The notes under the pieces were generated by a model that ran no database searches, had not been told where the DNA came from, and saw nothing but the letters and a program-made list of their open reading frames with translations. A DNA stretch of 64,000 bases from Siphonodentalium dalli (taxonomy: Eukaryota > Mollusca > Scaphopoda > Gadilida > Siphonodentaliidae): assembly GCA_032622095.1 (NCBI GenBank), contig CP136069.1, forward strand, positions 163,915,894 through 163,979,893, written 5' to 3'. The position numbers were made by a program, and so were the translations under genes. Each line of letters begins with the position of its first letter. The stretch's first letter is position 1. Below are positions 27,301 to 42,300 of the stretch, piece by piece.

Positions 27301-30300
27301 TACCTCCCTTGAATTAGTAACTCCCTTGAATAGTACCTCCCATAACAATATTTGAACAGCTGAATCATATCTACTATATTGAACGCTTCTTCTTTCATCG
27401 TCATTATTTTACATATATTGAAACATTGAATTCACTCCACCATTTGATTGTGAACTGAGTGATTTATACAGTAATGCTCTAATTAATCGACTTCTTAACC
27501 ACAGCAGAATTATGGCTTGTTGCCATTCATCGGAAAGCTCTCGGTGAGAGCTTTCCGATGAATGGCAACACGCCATATTTCCGACTAAATCCTGAAAAGT
27601 TACCCATAATTTTGCTGTGGTTAAGAAGTCGATTAATTAGAGCATTACTGTAGGTGATGACACAGCCAACTAAGCGAATGTATCTGTGATGCTGGAGAAT
27701 TCTGCGAATCCCATCTGCAATCTTTTATTGGGCTCCATGAGATATAATTCAGAGTTCGGAGTTTGGGATGATACTCAGGAAGATTTGAAAGGGTTGTCAG
27801 CCCTCTCCTACAACCTACTTCAGTTATGCTGCAATGAGCGTATGTAAAGTTTGTGATTTGTGAGTAGATTTCTGTCAGCCTATACACAGTAGGTGTAGGT
27901 GCCTACTGTGTATGGGGTGCCTGCAACCAAAACAAGAAGCAAAGCCCCCCACCCCATTCCTAACCTGGACTGTCGATGATGACTTACCTTGTTTTCTTTT
28001 GTGAGTTATGTGTATGTATCATTATGAATATCATTTTGAGTCATGAAATATTGTAATCTAATGGCATGATTGGGGCTTGTATGGACTCCTGTTGCCTTAG
28101 TCTGTCGCATTCCGGGCTTATACAATGGGCACAACTCTAGGAAGAGGGCCAATGCCATCCAGTTGACTTAACCCTTTACCCAACAGAAGGGCCCTGTTCA
28201 AAGGCATTCTATTATATATGCGAGTCGACCATAGGTCGCCTCGCATATATAAGAGAATGCATTGGCTTAACACATTAAAAATTATAAAATTGTTAAAGAA
28301 TGTAAGAAAAAATGGTAAAAAGTGTTAAAAAAAGATATTTTTTAGGCCAATGCATTCTCTTATATATGCGAGGCGACCTATGGTCGACTCGCATATATAA
28401 GAGAATGCATTGGCACAGGGCATAACTGTAACTATCACAATGTGGTCAAGGAGCCGGTTCCAATGATATCCATATTTGTATGGTTCTATTGAGACAGACC
28501 GAAGATATTTTAGGCTGTTGAAGATTTATTTGGCCGGTTTTGGCCGTTTTGTTTGGTAAAGGGTTAAGGTCAGTCGGGGCTCCGCAATGCTTGATGGTGC
28601 AATACCCACCTTTCACTCCTGTGTTGACCTGGTTGTGTATTTAATTTTATGAGTTTTAATTTGGCAGATCATCACAATTTGCATGGATCTCACATGCTTT
28701 TAACCCTTTCTATACTAAATCAGGACTGAAAATATGGTGCCGAACTTTTGCAGAATGAGGTCCCCAGAGGATGAATTTAGCACAGTGGGCTAGAATCACC
28801 AAATTGATCCTCTGGGAAGTCCAGTGGGGACCTCATGCTGCATGGCCTCATCTGCTATGGGAGACCTAGACACAGATTTAAGTTCCCAGATGCAAGCCTT
28901 GAAATAGGGTGTCTGTCATTTGCAGAATGAGGTCCCCAGAGGGTGAATTTAGTGATGCTACCCCACATAGCGGGCTAGCATCACCAAATTCACCCTCTGG
29001 GGACCTCATTCTGCTTACACCTCATCAGAATGAGGTTCCCAGAGGGTGAATTTGGTGATGCTAGCCCGCATAGCGGGGTAGCATCACTAAACTCACCCTC
29101 TGGGGACCTCACTCTGCAAATGACAGACACCCTATTTCAAGGCTTGCCCAGATGGCACCTCAAATATGCATTGTGAGGTCCCCAGAGAATCAATTTAGCA
29201 CAGTTGGCTGGCATCACCAAATTAATCCTATGGGGACCTCATGCTGCATGGCCTCATCTGCTATGGGAGACCAAGACACAGATTTAAGTCCCCAGATGGC
29301 ACCTCAAATATGCATTGTGTCATCTGCCAATTTGGTGTTATAGAGAAACTGAACTAAAAAAATAGACTAAAATACTTGTTAATTTTATAATAAAGATACG
29401 TTCCAGAGAAGATGAGGTCTAAGCAGAATGTGGTCCCCAGATTGTGAATTTATTGATGCTAGCCTGCTGTGCGGGGTAGCTTCATTAAATTCACCCTCTG
29501 GGGACCTCAGTCTGCTTAGGCCTCATCTTCTGAGAATTATCTATAGTCTCAAATTAACATTATTTTTAGTTACTTTTTCCCTTCTGTGAAGTTTCTATAT
29601 CCCCCAATTTGCAGAAGATAAATGGATAATCAAGGTGACTAATGGGTGAACATTGCCAACTTCTACTGGGGAAATTTAATCTTATCTTAGGTCTACCATA
29701 GCAGTTGATACCTACGTAGAATGAGGTTCCCTGAGAGTGAATTTGGTGATGAAATCCCACCATGTGGGATAGCGTCACTAAATTCACCCTCTGGGGACCT
29801 CATTCTGCAAATGACAGACACACTATTTGCAGGATTGAACCAGTGATAGTAAATGGAGTTATTTATTTATACTCATATCGCTGACTAACCCAGGTGTGGT
29901 TTCTGTCTGCCGTCGTACTGCTGAATATCTTACTGCTATTGTCGACACCTCCTGGACAGCGCGGGCGACCATCATAGTAATATGTGATCTAATCATCACC
30001 ATGGCCCCATACAACAGCTTAGTGTGCACAGGCTTGAAATATGTCCCATCCTCAAGCACCTTCAATGAAAGTATCAATGGCACTGTAGCTCAACTTGGAA
30101 AAGGGGGGGGGGGGTAATTTCACATTTAATGTCAATATTTACAGTCAATGGAGCAATTAAGAATGTGAAAAGTTGAAATGTTTAACCCTTTGAGTGCCAG
30201 GGGCCGATCTCATCGGCCCTAAACCTACAAAATAAGTCTGTTAAAGAATATAAGAATAAATTATTAAAATTGTAAAAAAAAATTGTAAAAAAAATAAAAC

Positions 30301-33300
30301 AAAATAAAACAAAATTGTTAGGCCAATGCATTCTCTTATATATGCGAGGCGACCTATGGTCGACTCGCATATATAAGACAATGCATTGGCACAGGGTATA
30401 TGGGTTGATACAAAAATCGGACCTGGCACTCAAAGGGCTAAGTAATACTAAATTTGGGATTTGCTGGCAATTTTGATACTAAATTTATTGAAATATCTGC
30501 ATTGAGGAAGCTTATTCACTGTGAGCCATAGCATATTATTATTATTATTATTTACATTTAAGAAACGCATTCTACATAATGTTCCAATGCGCTTTACAAG
30601 TAAATACAATAAAAACACATAAAATTATAAAAATACAAACAATAGGCCTACTACTATTAAATACAATTTGGTAAAGATGTAACGAAAATTACTGTAAAAT
30701 TAAAGCTAAAGAAAAGTGAAATTTCAGTAAAAAATTAAAAGTTTGATTTATAAAAAAAAATTAAGATAAAAGAATAAATTATAACTTTAACAACGGTGTG
30801 TATTGAAATAACAACTGCAATAAGATTTCCAAAAATAACGATCTATAAATTGAAACATTTTTTTAAAAGATTGGTTTTCAGTTTTTTCTTAAATTCGGAG
30901 GTTGTTTTTGAACGTCTAATCTTTAACGGTAGTCCATTCCAAATCTGGATAGATGTCTCTTGGAAGCATTTTTCACCATAACGTCCGTCTGGTTTTCTGA
31001 TGTTGGTTAGGTCTAGACCACACGCACTTGAACGGGTAACTCTGTCACACGATTTCAGGATAAACATGTCTGTTATGTATGACGGTACTTGTTTTCTGAG
31101 GGATTTAAAAACGATCACAGCACATTTAAACTGCATCCTGAATTCAAACGTCATTATGTGATTATGAATTAGAACTCGTGTTATGTGGTCAAACTTCGAA
31201 ACGTTCCCAATAAGCCGAGCACAGTTATTCAATAACAGGTTGATTCTTTTAATGTTCCCTTTTGTCAAATTTGTAAGAAGTGAGTTGAGACTGTCCACGC
31301 GCGCTACCACTAAGGTGAGAACAGCATGCTTTATCGCCTTCGGGCTCAAATGACATTTAACTCTCCTTAGGCACCTTAGGTGAAAATAACACGACTTCAA
31401 CAAATTGTTAACTGTCACAGTCATCGACATAGTATTATCAAAATTGGAGCCCAGGTTTCGAATTTCCGAACTTGAGTCAATTATAGAGTCAGCAAGCTGA
31501 AATTGAAATTTGGCGTCTGCTTGTCCATTTACAGTCTCTGACAACACTTTTAACGAATATCGAGATCCTATCACAAGAAATTCTGACTTATGCATAATTG
31601 TGGAGTTTGCCGCATATGAAACACAGATCCCGTGACCAATTCATCAGTATTTTCACGTGGAATGACATGTAAGGATTTTTACATATAATGGTAACTTTGT
31701 TAATTGTAAGTGATTAGGTAACTGACCAAGCAGAGTTCACTCGTTTGGGACATGATTCTTTTGAGAAAACATTACTCACAGACGAGATTGTTTGCAGAAA
31801 TGCTTACTTTTATATAATTTTATAGCAATTTATGTGTTTATTCAATGTTGGGTCAGACCATTTGCCATGGCAGAATTCTCCGTGTGACAACTCATACTAT
31901 ATGGGTGATCATCCATAGTCTATAAATCTTCTAGAAATTTTGGTTAGATACTGTACCACCAAATTGGGACTGGTTGCCATAGCAACCTATTTTCGGAAAT
32001 ATATGGGGGCTGTAATTTTGCTATATGACAATATGTTTGCGACATTTTGAATCAAATATAAATGAATTCCAAAGATAAATGATCCAGGAATATTTTGCCA
32101 ACATCTGGAACTAGCTTTGCTCGAAAATCACCCAACACCGACAGAGGGCGCCATTCAAAATGGCCACCAAAGCCCCGTTTTCTAACGTTAAAATGCTTAC
32201 TTTTATATCATTTTATAGCAATGTGTGCATTAATCTAATGCTGAGTCAGACAATTTGCAAACAGAATTCTCCACGTGACAACTCATAATATATATATGGG
32301 TGATCATCCGTAGTCTATAAATCTTCCAAAAATTTTGGGTAGATACCACCAAATTGCGACCGGTTGACATGGCAACCGATTTTCAGAAAATTATGCATTT
32401 GGGGGCTGTAATTTCGCTATGTGAGATGTCTGCATGCGACATTTTGAATCAAATGTAATTAATTTCCAAAGAAATAGGATCCAGGAATATATTTAAATTG
32501 CCCGGCTTCTTGTTCCTTCCGCTGAAGGGGTCAAGATTCACCTGCCATGGTGATTGCCAAACCGAAAACTTGTCTACTCGTCTATGGCTTAGGCTACGGG
32601 GCGCCGCCATTTTGGAACAATGACATCACATCGGCCTATATTTAATACATGTTACTATGTGCAAAACATTTAAGTATAAAAGAATCATTCGCTGATAACA
32701 AGTGCATGAAGTGGGAAACGGATATATCCATTTCCCGTCCTGTAGATAATGCTTTGGGAAACGGATATATCCGTTTCCCGTCCTAAATGAGTTAAATATA
32801 TTCAACTAGATATCCACCACCCGCCCCCACAATGAATTTGGGTTAGAATTAGGGCAGCTATATATGTTTCAAAAAGGGCAATAACTCTAAGATAAGTCTG
32901 GAAAGTTTCATCCACAGGAATATGGATACCCAGACAGCTATCCCGACAGTTGATTCAAGTCTGAATTTAGTGTGTCTGACATTTGCAGAATGAGGTCGCC
33001 AGAGGGTGAATAAAGTGATGCTATCATGCATAGTGGGCTAGCATCACCAAATTCACCCTCTGAGGACCTCATTCTGCTTAGGCCTCAAGTAAGTTCCCAG
33101 CTGAAGTTCCCCAGTTGAAGTTGGTGATGTTCACTCATTAGTCACCTCGGTTATGCAATTTATCTTCTGCAAATTAGGGGATATAGAAACTTTCAAGAAG
33201 GGAAAAAAGTTACAAAAAACAATGTTAATTTGAAGCTATTGACATTTCCTAGAAGATGAGGCCTTAGCATAATGAGGTCAATGTCGTGCGGGATAGCGTA

Positions 33301-36300
33301 ACTAAATTCACCCTCAGGGGACCTCATTCTAATAACGACAGACACACTAAACTCAGGCTTATGTCTATTGATGGCTGCATGATTGATGATTTGAATGAAA
33401 GGCACAATTTGAGTGTTCAAAGTTATGTTCTCATAAAAGTTGTGCTATGGGGGTCAGTTTTAGTTTTCCATGTCTCTCAAAGTTTGTCGTTTTACAATAT
33501 TTTTGTCAAAATTTTCTTCAATAAATGTGTCTGGAGAACCTTTTCTCGGAAGCAAAATGAATTGCAATACGACCCTGCCTAACTATGCTTAAAAGCCATG
33601 TTCTGATTGGCCAGTGGTCCGAGTTACCATGGCTATCTCGTTCCAGTTTTGTGGTACAATTCTACTTTTTCCAATTGTACCACGAAAAAAATCGGTTTAT
33701 TGAGATCGCCGCACGCGACTTTTCCCGTCTTTTCTAACTCCGCGCAAACGGGGCATCAACGGAGTACACCCGCACCTGTAACCCTTTGAATTTTGCTACA
33801 TCTTGACAATCTTGCGAATTTTCTAGCGATTTGTCGCTTGAAACCAGTTTGGTTGCCAATGAATATGGTCCAAATGATGTTATGGTATATTAATATATGT
33901 TACGACCAAAGAAAGTTACTTAATAAGTATATTAAATGACAAAATAAAGCCATGGGGCCGGGCTGTGCATTCGTCGATTCGAATCTCGATCATATTCCGT
34001 TATTCGATATTTCGGAATCAAGTTGAAAATGAAAGCGTTTGTTCACCAGTACAGAAGGGGGATACGATTAGTTTAGTAAACTAGATAATTTAGATCGCTT
34101 TGTGTAAGGAAAATGGTCCATAGTCGATGATCATATTCATGTTGTCCCAACAACGTTCAACACAGAAATGACTGCAATCGTATTTCCTGTACAATTTAAA
34201 TGAAACGGCACGGGCGCCGCTGAAAACACATCGTTTTTTAGCCAATCACAACGATTATTTTCTAGAAGAGGTGCCTCGAAAAGTCAACGGGGGAATTTCA
34301 TAACAAGACAAGATTACCGGAGTACTCCATGCAAAGAAATTGAGTACGCCCAATACGAAATACCCCACGAAATGTTTTCTCATCTGAGACCGAAAAAGCG
34401 CAGTATTTCGTTGACTATTCAGTCGAATTGTGACCATAAACTTTCAGTCGTATTACAAAAGAAATAAATACACGGTGTATCGGTGTGTATGGTCAAGTTG
34501 TACCACAAAAAAACTGATTGTAGGACTCCGCTACGCGTCGTCCTACAATCAGTTTTTTGTGGTACAACTTGACCATACACACCTCTACGCCGTGTATTTA
34601 TTTCTTAATTGTAGAGATGCAGTCATAAGAGAAATACCCTCAATTTTCATGGACACAAGTTTTTCTAAATTTTGCTGTTATTCCCTGACGACCAAACTAA
34701 TTAATGTCAGCCTGTTTTCTAAGAGTGCAAACTCTGTATCACTATGGTTACCTTTGAGTATCTCATCAACATGTTATCCCGTGGAATGCGGACATTGGTC
34801 AATCTCAGGTAGCCATTATCGTTCATTTCGTAGCCAAATTTCTTCCCAATATCTCCAACCTCAACTCCTAATCACCAAAGAGAGAATGAAAATAGAGGAT
34901 GATTAGATTGTATTTAACCCTTCATTTGCAGAATTAGGCCCGGGCAGAGTGTGAATTTAGTATGCTATCCCACACAGTGGGCTAGCCTCACCAAATTCAC
35001 TTTCTGAACAGATAATAATGTTTTCATGAATTTAGTGAAGTCGGATAGATCTAAATTGTATGCTTTATATTAATTTCTCAGCCATTGTGGTGGCAGTACG
35101 AAAAATTTCTCAGTGCATTTATTCTACCTGAAGATTTAACTTGATGTTTGTGTTGCTATATGTCTACCTACAATATTAATTTTATACAGAGCCAATGAAA
35201 ACATTCTTAACTAATCTTTACAACATAAATACCATAATGCCCAAAGTAATTGACCCCTTAACCACAGCAGAATTATGGGTAATTTTTCAGGATTTAGTCG
35301 GAAATATGGCTTGTTGACATTCATTGGAAAGCTCTCGGCGAGAGCTTTCTGATGAATGGCAACAAGCCATATTTCCGACTAAATCCTGAAAAATTACCCA
35401 TAATTCTGCTGTTGTTAAGGGGTCAATTACTTTGGGCATTACTGTACACAATTATTATTCCTTGACTTATCTACTTATATTACAATAGATATTCAGAATT
35501 TGATCTAATTTTGACAAAATAAATACACAATTATGATTCCTTGACCTTTTAATAAATAACAGTTTTGTATGTCGTAAATTCCACTGAAGTGCTCTAAAAC
35601 GCTTGACAGGGTGAACATAAAATACAATTGCAGATGTAAGATATACGAACAGCAATAAAATAGCAACACTATATGCACCTTATAAAATAGAGTACATAGA
35701 TTTAGAATAACATAACATTATTTAAAAAGTCATAATTAATTTAGTACCGTAGTGATAACAGGTTATGTTAAAAAATAACAAGTGCACCGCTAGGCGGAGG
35801 TAACGCCCCCGACTGTACAATCAGAGAAACTTTCTGGTTAAGCGCTATAAAAATGCCACATGTTGTTCTATATTAGCTTCAAATTTGGTCTGGTGCCACA
35901 AAAATAGAAGGAAAACTGAATTTTCTAAAAAAAAACTGAATTTTTTAAGTCGAAAAAGGGTCATAACTCTCACAAAAATTATCCGATTGAACCGAAATTT
36001 TACCTTGACCTGTATTGCGATATTGGTAATACACAAAAAAACGGGTTTTGCAAATAAACAATCCAAAATCAAGTTATCATCTGGAAACCAAAAAAAGTAG
36101 CAGAAAACCTGAATTTTCTAAGTCCAAAAAGGGGCGTAACTCTGGAAAAAATGGGCGGACGAAACCGCAGTTATGGGGACATCTTGTCCCCCCGGCTGGT
36201 CTATTGGCATACCAAAGATCAACTGAATTGAATTAGCGAAACCAAAGTTATGAGTTGAAATGTTCGTACGGACGGAAGGACGGATGGAAGGACGGACGGA

Positions 36301-39300
36301 CGGAAGGACGGACGGAAGGACGGACGGACGGAAGGACGGACGGACGGAGGGCTCCACTATATACCCCCAAATCTCCATCGGAGATCGGGGGCATAATAAA
36401 TAACTGTGAAAGGGTAAAAAATGGCGGACAGGAAACAATAAAATACTAATATAAATTGCAATAAAAGGTTGAAAATTATATTTTAAAAAATAATCATAAG
36501 ATTTTGAAGCCTTTAAAATGGACAGTGCGAAGTATTTAATACTAATCAGCATGATGGTAAAATGTTCCAATTAGTTATGAAAAAAGAATAATGTCAATAA
36601 TTAAATTAGTATTATTATATTACCATAGATATTCAGAATTTGATCTAAAATTGGAGGCTGCTTTACAAATACTAGATATTCAGAGTCAGCTAAAATATCA
36701 GGAACCAGCCTAGAGGTTTTAAATTAGGTGAAGTCACTTCTCCCCATTTGGTTATTAGGGAGAAGTGGACTGTTATAAGGGAGAAGTCAAAATGGCTGAA
36801 GTTCAATTTACACCCCAACATGACCCTTCTATGATCGGTCCAATGAGTATTATGGAACATAAGAGCCCATTTATAAAACTATAAAAGTGAGTAAGAACAC
36901 CATTATGATCAGTAAATATACTTTAACCCTTTACCCAACAAACCGGCCAAAACCGGCCAAATAAAGCTTCAACAGCCTAAAATATCTTCGGTCTGTCTCA
37001 ATAGAACCATACAAATATGGATATCATTGGAACCGGCTCTTTGACCACATTGTGATAGTTACAGTTATGCCCTGTGCCAATGCATTCTCTTATATATGCG
37101 AGTCGACCATAGGTCGCCTCGCATATATAAGAGAATGCATTGGCCTAAAAAAAATCTTTTTTTAACACTTTTTACCATTTTTTCTTACATTCTTTAACAA
37201 TTTTATAATTTTTAATGTGTTAAGCCAATGCATTCTCTTATATATGCGAGGCGACCTATGGTCGACTCGCATATATAAGAGAATGCATTGGCACAGGGCC
37301 GTTCTGTTGGGTAAAGGGTTAAATATGTTGATGGGACATATGCATACTGGTATATGAGAGAGAAGTCACATCTCCCTAGAACAAAAGTTGGGATAAGTGA
37401 CAAAAGTTAGGGAGAAGATATCTCACAAGTTGCGCTCTAGGCTGGTCCCAGCAGCCAAGCAAAATCCTGAATTCAATTACTTTATGATCAAGCCTGCAAA
37501 TAGCGTGTCTGTCATTTGCAGAATGAGGTCCCCAGAGGGCGAATTTAGAGATGCTATCCCACACAGCGGGCTAGCATCACCAAATTCACCCTCTGGAGAC
37601 CTCATTCTGCTTAGGCTTCATCTTCTGGGAAGTATCTATTGTATCAAATTAACATTGGTTTTAGTTACATTTTCCCTTCTGGGAAGTTTCTATATCCCAT
37701 AATTTGCAGAAGATAAAATACATAATCGAGGTGCCCAATGGACGAACATCACCAACTTCAACTGGGGAACTTCATTCTGATCCTAGGTCTACCATAGAAG
37801 TTGATGGCCTAAGCAGAATGAGGTCCCCAGAGGGTGAGTTTAGTTATGCTAGCCCGCTTTGCGGGATAGCGTCACTAAATTCACCTTCTGGGGACCTCAT
37901 TCTGCAAATGACAGACACGGTATTTGCAGGCTTGGTTATGACAGATATACTCTGAATGTTGTTGTATACCTGGTAGAGGTGTGTGGTCTTCCTCACTCCT
38001 CAGTGGGACGATAAAAGCATGCAGTCCATGGTTCTTTCCTTTGATGAGAAGCTGAGCCATCACAACTGCATAATTAACAGTCTTGCCCACTGGAATGTCA
38101 TTAACTTACATTAAAGGGGTACTGTACACAGATCCGGTCGTTTATGAGTCCATCTCCTTTCATACTCAGCAGAATATATGCAACAAATGAATAAATTTGA
38201 GACATAGATTAGTGCAAAATACACTCATGTGTCCTATGAACGATGCAAACAACATGGTAATTATAATGAAAATGAATAAATGGCTGGGGTCATAAATTCA
38301 TTTTCATTATAATTACCATGTTGTTTGCATGGCTCATAGAGTATATGAGTGCATTTTGCACTAATCCATGGCTCAAATTCATTCATTTGTTGCATAAATT
38401 CTGTTGAGTATAAAAGGAGATGGTCCATAAATGGTTGGATTTAGTGTACAGTACCCCTTTAAGTGGAGAAAATAATTAAAATGACTAAATTAATAATGCT
38501 AAGTTGGCAAAACACATTAGCACGGTAATTACATAGACACTATTGAATTAACCCTTTCATGGCAAGAGCTACGCTGGTGCACCATTACAGATCCTGTGCC
38601 AGTGCATTCTCCCATAGAGCCTCGCATATACAAGAGAATGCACTGGCTTACAAGGTCAAGGTAAATATTGTTAGGCCAATGTATTCTCTTATATATGCGA
38701 GGCTCCCTATGGGACACTCGCACATATAAGAGAATGCATTGGCACTGGGTTTATCGTAAAAAATTCAAGAAGCTCCAGTCATGGAAGTGTTCACATTGTC
38801 ACAGCATTGATCAATTTCCTCGATTGAATGCTCGCTGATGAGTAGTTTCCGCAAACTGCCTTGAAGTAGTGTGTCTGTCATTTGCAGAATGAGGTCCCCA
38901 GAGGGTGAATTTAGTCATGCTGCCCTGCAACAGCATAATGCCATTTGTTGATTCTATTATCAGAACATTCCTACCAATGAATAGGATTCCTATATCTTTT
39001 GAACTTGTATTATCAAAACATCCCTCCAATGGCTCCAAATGAATAATTCCATACTGTGCAGATAGTTATTACTCAGTGATAAAGGGTTAAGAGGGATGCA
39101 TGTTTTGAGTTTTACTTTAGGAATATGAAGACATACAGTAATGCTCCAAATAATCGACCCCTTAACCACAGCAGAATTATGGGTAATTTCTCAGGATTTA
39201 GTCGGAAATATGGCTTGTTGCCATTCATCGGAAAGCTCTCAGTGAGAGCTTTCCAATGAATGGCAAAAGCCATATTTCCAACTAAATCCTGGAAAAAAAA

Positions 39301-42300
39301 ACATAATTCTGCTGTGGTTAAGGAGTCGATTATTTAGGGTATTACTGTATATAATTTACAGTTTCGAGGCCAGAATTACCACGTTTAACCCCTCCACAGC
39401 TGGAGCTTCCTGAAATATTGCGACGAACCTGTGCTAATGTATTCTCTTATATATGCAAGTTTCCCATAGGAGACAATATTTACTTTGACCTTGTAAGCCC
39501 TATGGGAGACTTGAATATATAAGAGAATGCAGTGGCACCGGCACAGCTCCCAACATGAAAGGGTTAAAGATACAGCAAGTGTTGGTGGTAGGTATTGCTG
39601 TATTATATAGTCACATCTATTAAAACTGCCATAAACAGAAATAAAATTATATTATAGACAAATTTTGTTCTTATACCAATCATTGATATCACATACATTG
39701 CATGTTGTCATGTTAGTATTCTGTGTTATGTAAAGAAACAACATGTTATGTAAACGAAGAGTACGTAAAGAGTGTCCAATAAGCAAAACACTCAACACTG
39801 GCGAGACACCAATGAGTGAAATTTGGTTAGAAATACCACCAAGTTGTTTACACAATACGGTATAGCACTTGCTAATTCTCACCTCCCAAGTTTTCAGTGT
39901 TGAATGGGTCGCCATGAATCACTCTCCTAAAATAAATTGTCAGTGTTCGGTGTTTTGCTTATCGCTCACTATTTACATGCTGTATATAAACAAATGCTCA
40001 GCTTTAGCTAGACTCAGATTGAAGTTACCAAATGATGAATAATGTGATGTACACCCATTGGGATCCCCGATTATGCAATGTGTCGTCTGCTAATCCAGGC
40101 ATATAGAGAAATTAAACTAAAAAGAAATAAAATCTATGTGAAGAAGTTTCTATAGAAATTAAGTTAATAAAGAATCTTTCCAGAGAAGATGAGGCTTAAG
40201 CAGAATGAGGTGCCCAGAGGGTGAATTTATTGATGCTAGCATGTTATGCGGGGACCTCATTCTGCAAATGACAGACACATTAAACTCAGGCTTGACTATC
40301 ATTATACTATAGTATTAGTATACTCATGAGGAATTTTTCATAATTTGGTCAATGTTATTTATATATTATAACCTACATGTATAATGAAGGCCATTTGTGC
40401 CTTTAAAGAAATACCTGTTTTGAGTTTCAATTTCGGATAACGCCGACCTACATAATAACTTACAGTTACCAGGCCAGTACTTGATGCTGGATATAGTTGG
40501 GCTGTTCATCACAAATTCCTTTGTTTCTGGTTCATAGGTCGCTGTCGTCTCCAGTCCCCTCACAAATGTACCTGCAATAAAAGTGCCAATGACAATTTAG
40601 ATCAAATTAACCCTTTACCCAACAGAAGGGCCCTGTGCCAATGCATTCTCTTATATATGCGAGTCGACCATAGGTCGCCTCGCATATATAAGAGAATGCA
40701 TTGGCTTAACACATTAAAAATTATAAAATTGTTAAAGAATGTAAGAAAAAATGGTAAAAAGTGTTAAAAAAAGATTTTTTTTAGGCCAATGCATTCTCTT
40801 ATATATGCGAGGCGACCTATGGTCGACTCGCATATATAAGAGAATGCATTGGCACAGGGCATAACTGTAACTATCACAATGTGGTCAAGGAGCCGGTTCC
40901 AATGATATCCATATTTGTATGGTTCTATTGAGACAGACCGAAGATATTTTAGGCTGTTGAAGCTTTATTCGGCCGGTTTTGGCCGGTTTGTTGGGTAAAG
41001 GGTTAAGACAAATTTCAATAGCCATATCCCCAAATGTCCATAAATTAATATTTCACTTCCGGGTGCATCAACTACAGTAATAATACCCTAAATAATCGAC
41101 TCCTTAACCACAGCAGAATTATGGTTAACTTTTCCGGATTTAGTTGGAAATATGGCTTGTTGCCATTCATCTCTCATTGAGAGCTTTCCAATGAATGGCA
41201 ACAAGCCATATTTCTGACAAAATCCTGAACAGTTACCCATAATTATGATGTGGTTAAGGAGTCGATTATTTAGGGCATTACTGTACACGTCTGGATATAG
41301 TGTCTCTGATATTTGCATTACCACAGTGACATCACCAAATTCACCATCTGGGAACCTCATTCTGCTTAGAACTCAACTGCTATGGGAGACCAAGGATCAG
41401 ATTCCCGTTGAAGTTGATGTTCACCCATATGTCATCCAGATTATGTAATTTATCTTCTGCAGATTAGGGGATATAGAAACTGAATAGAAGGGGAAAAGTA
41501 ACAAAAAACAATGTTAATTTTGAGACTATAAATACTTTCTAGAAGATGAGGCCTAAGCAGAATGAGGTCCACATATGGTGAATTTGGTTATACTAGCCTG
41601 CTGTGTTGAATGTAGTCACTAATTTCACACTCTGGGGACCTCTTTCTGCATATGTCAGACTTGATCAAATCACTGGGTCCATATCATTAGTTACAGTTCC
41701 AGAACCACTTCCTGATATAATTGGTGCAGCACCGTGGTCCAGTGGTTAGCATGTCAGACTTGTATTCGTGTAAACACAATAATATGGGTTCGCGATGCAT
41801 CGCTGGTCTATTGTGAGTCTACACACAGCAGTGGCTTGGCCGCTTACAGTGATGTGCAATGTCGGATTGTTCGCTGTTCAAATCCCACACCAAGTTGTGA
41901 CCATTGAGCAAGGTCGCTTTTACTGAGTCGGCTTCGCACCACTCATGCATTAAACAAGTACCAGTCAGCTTGTCATACTGATGAGTATCAGAGCATGTTC
42001 TGATCAAACTAGAACAGCGCTTGCAATGGTTGCAGTCTGTTCACTGGTTGGCTTGTACAAATGACTGGGGCAATATTGTAATGTTTAAAAGTGTGTTAGA
42101 GCAAGAAGTTGGTTAATCACTATATAAACCTGTCATTATTATAATAATAACATTGTGTGTCCAATCGTCATTCTCGTTACATGGCCACTGGGTGCCACCT
42201 GGGTAATATTCCAGCCGGCAGTTTTCAATATATACCATTTAGGCAAGCCTGAATTTAATTTGTCTGACATTTGCAGAATAAGGTCCCCAGAGGGTGAATT

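Noticed and set aside
34430-34906. 158-codon plus-strand ORF
   Set aside because: It overlaps the antisense of ACOX exon 6 and a foldback MITE; its open frame is a by-product of both.
36118-36570. 150-codon ORF with [12 protein letters not shown] repeats
   Set aside because: It reads the complement of a GGAC/GGAAGGAC microsatellite inside a dispersed repeat.
40464-40475. Alternative exon 4 donor GGTAAC ten bases earlier
   Set aside because: It would keep the frame but lose the conserved WPG-x-LGKT junction; the downstream GTAAGT is a better donor and restores the family alignment.
41727-41800. Possible functional tRNA gene
   Set aside because: Box A and box B are present but the arms do not pair properly and the sequence continues as a repeated SINE body also found at 15733-16129.
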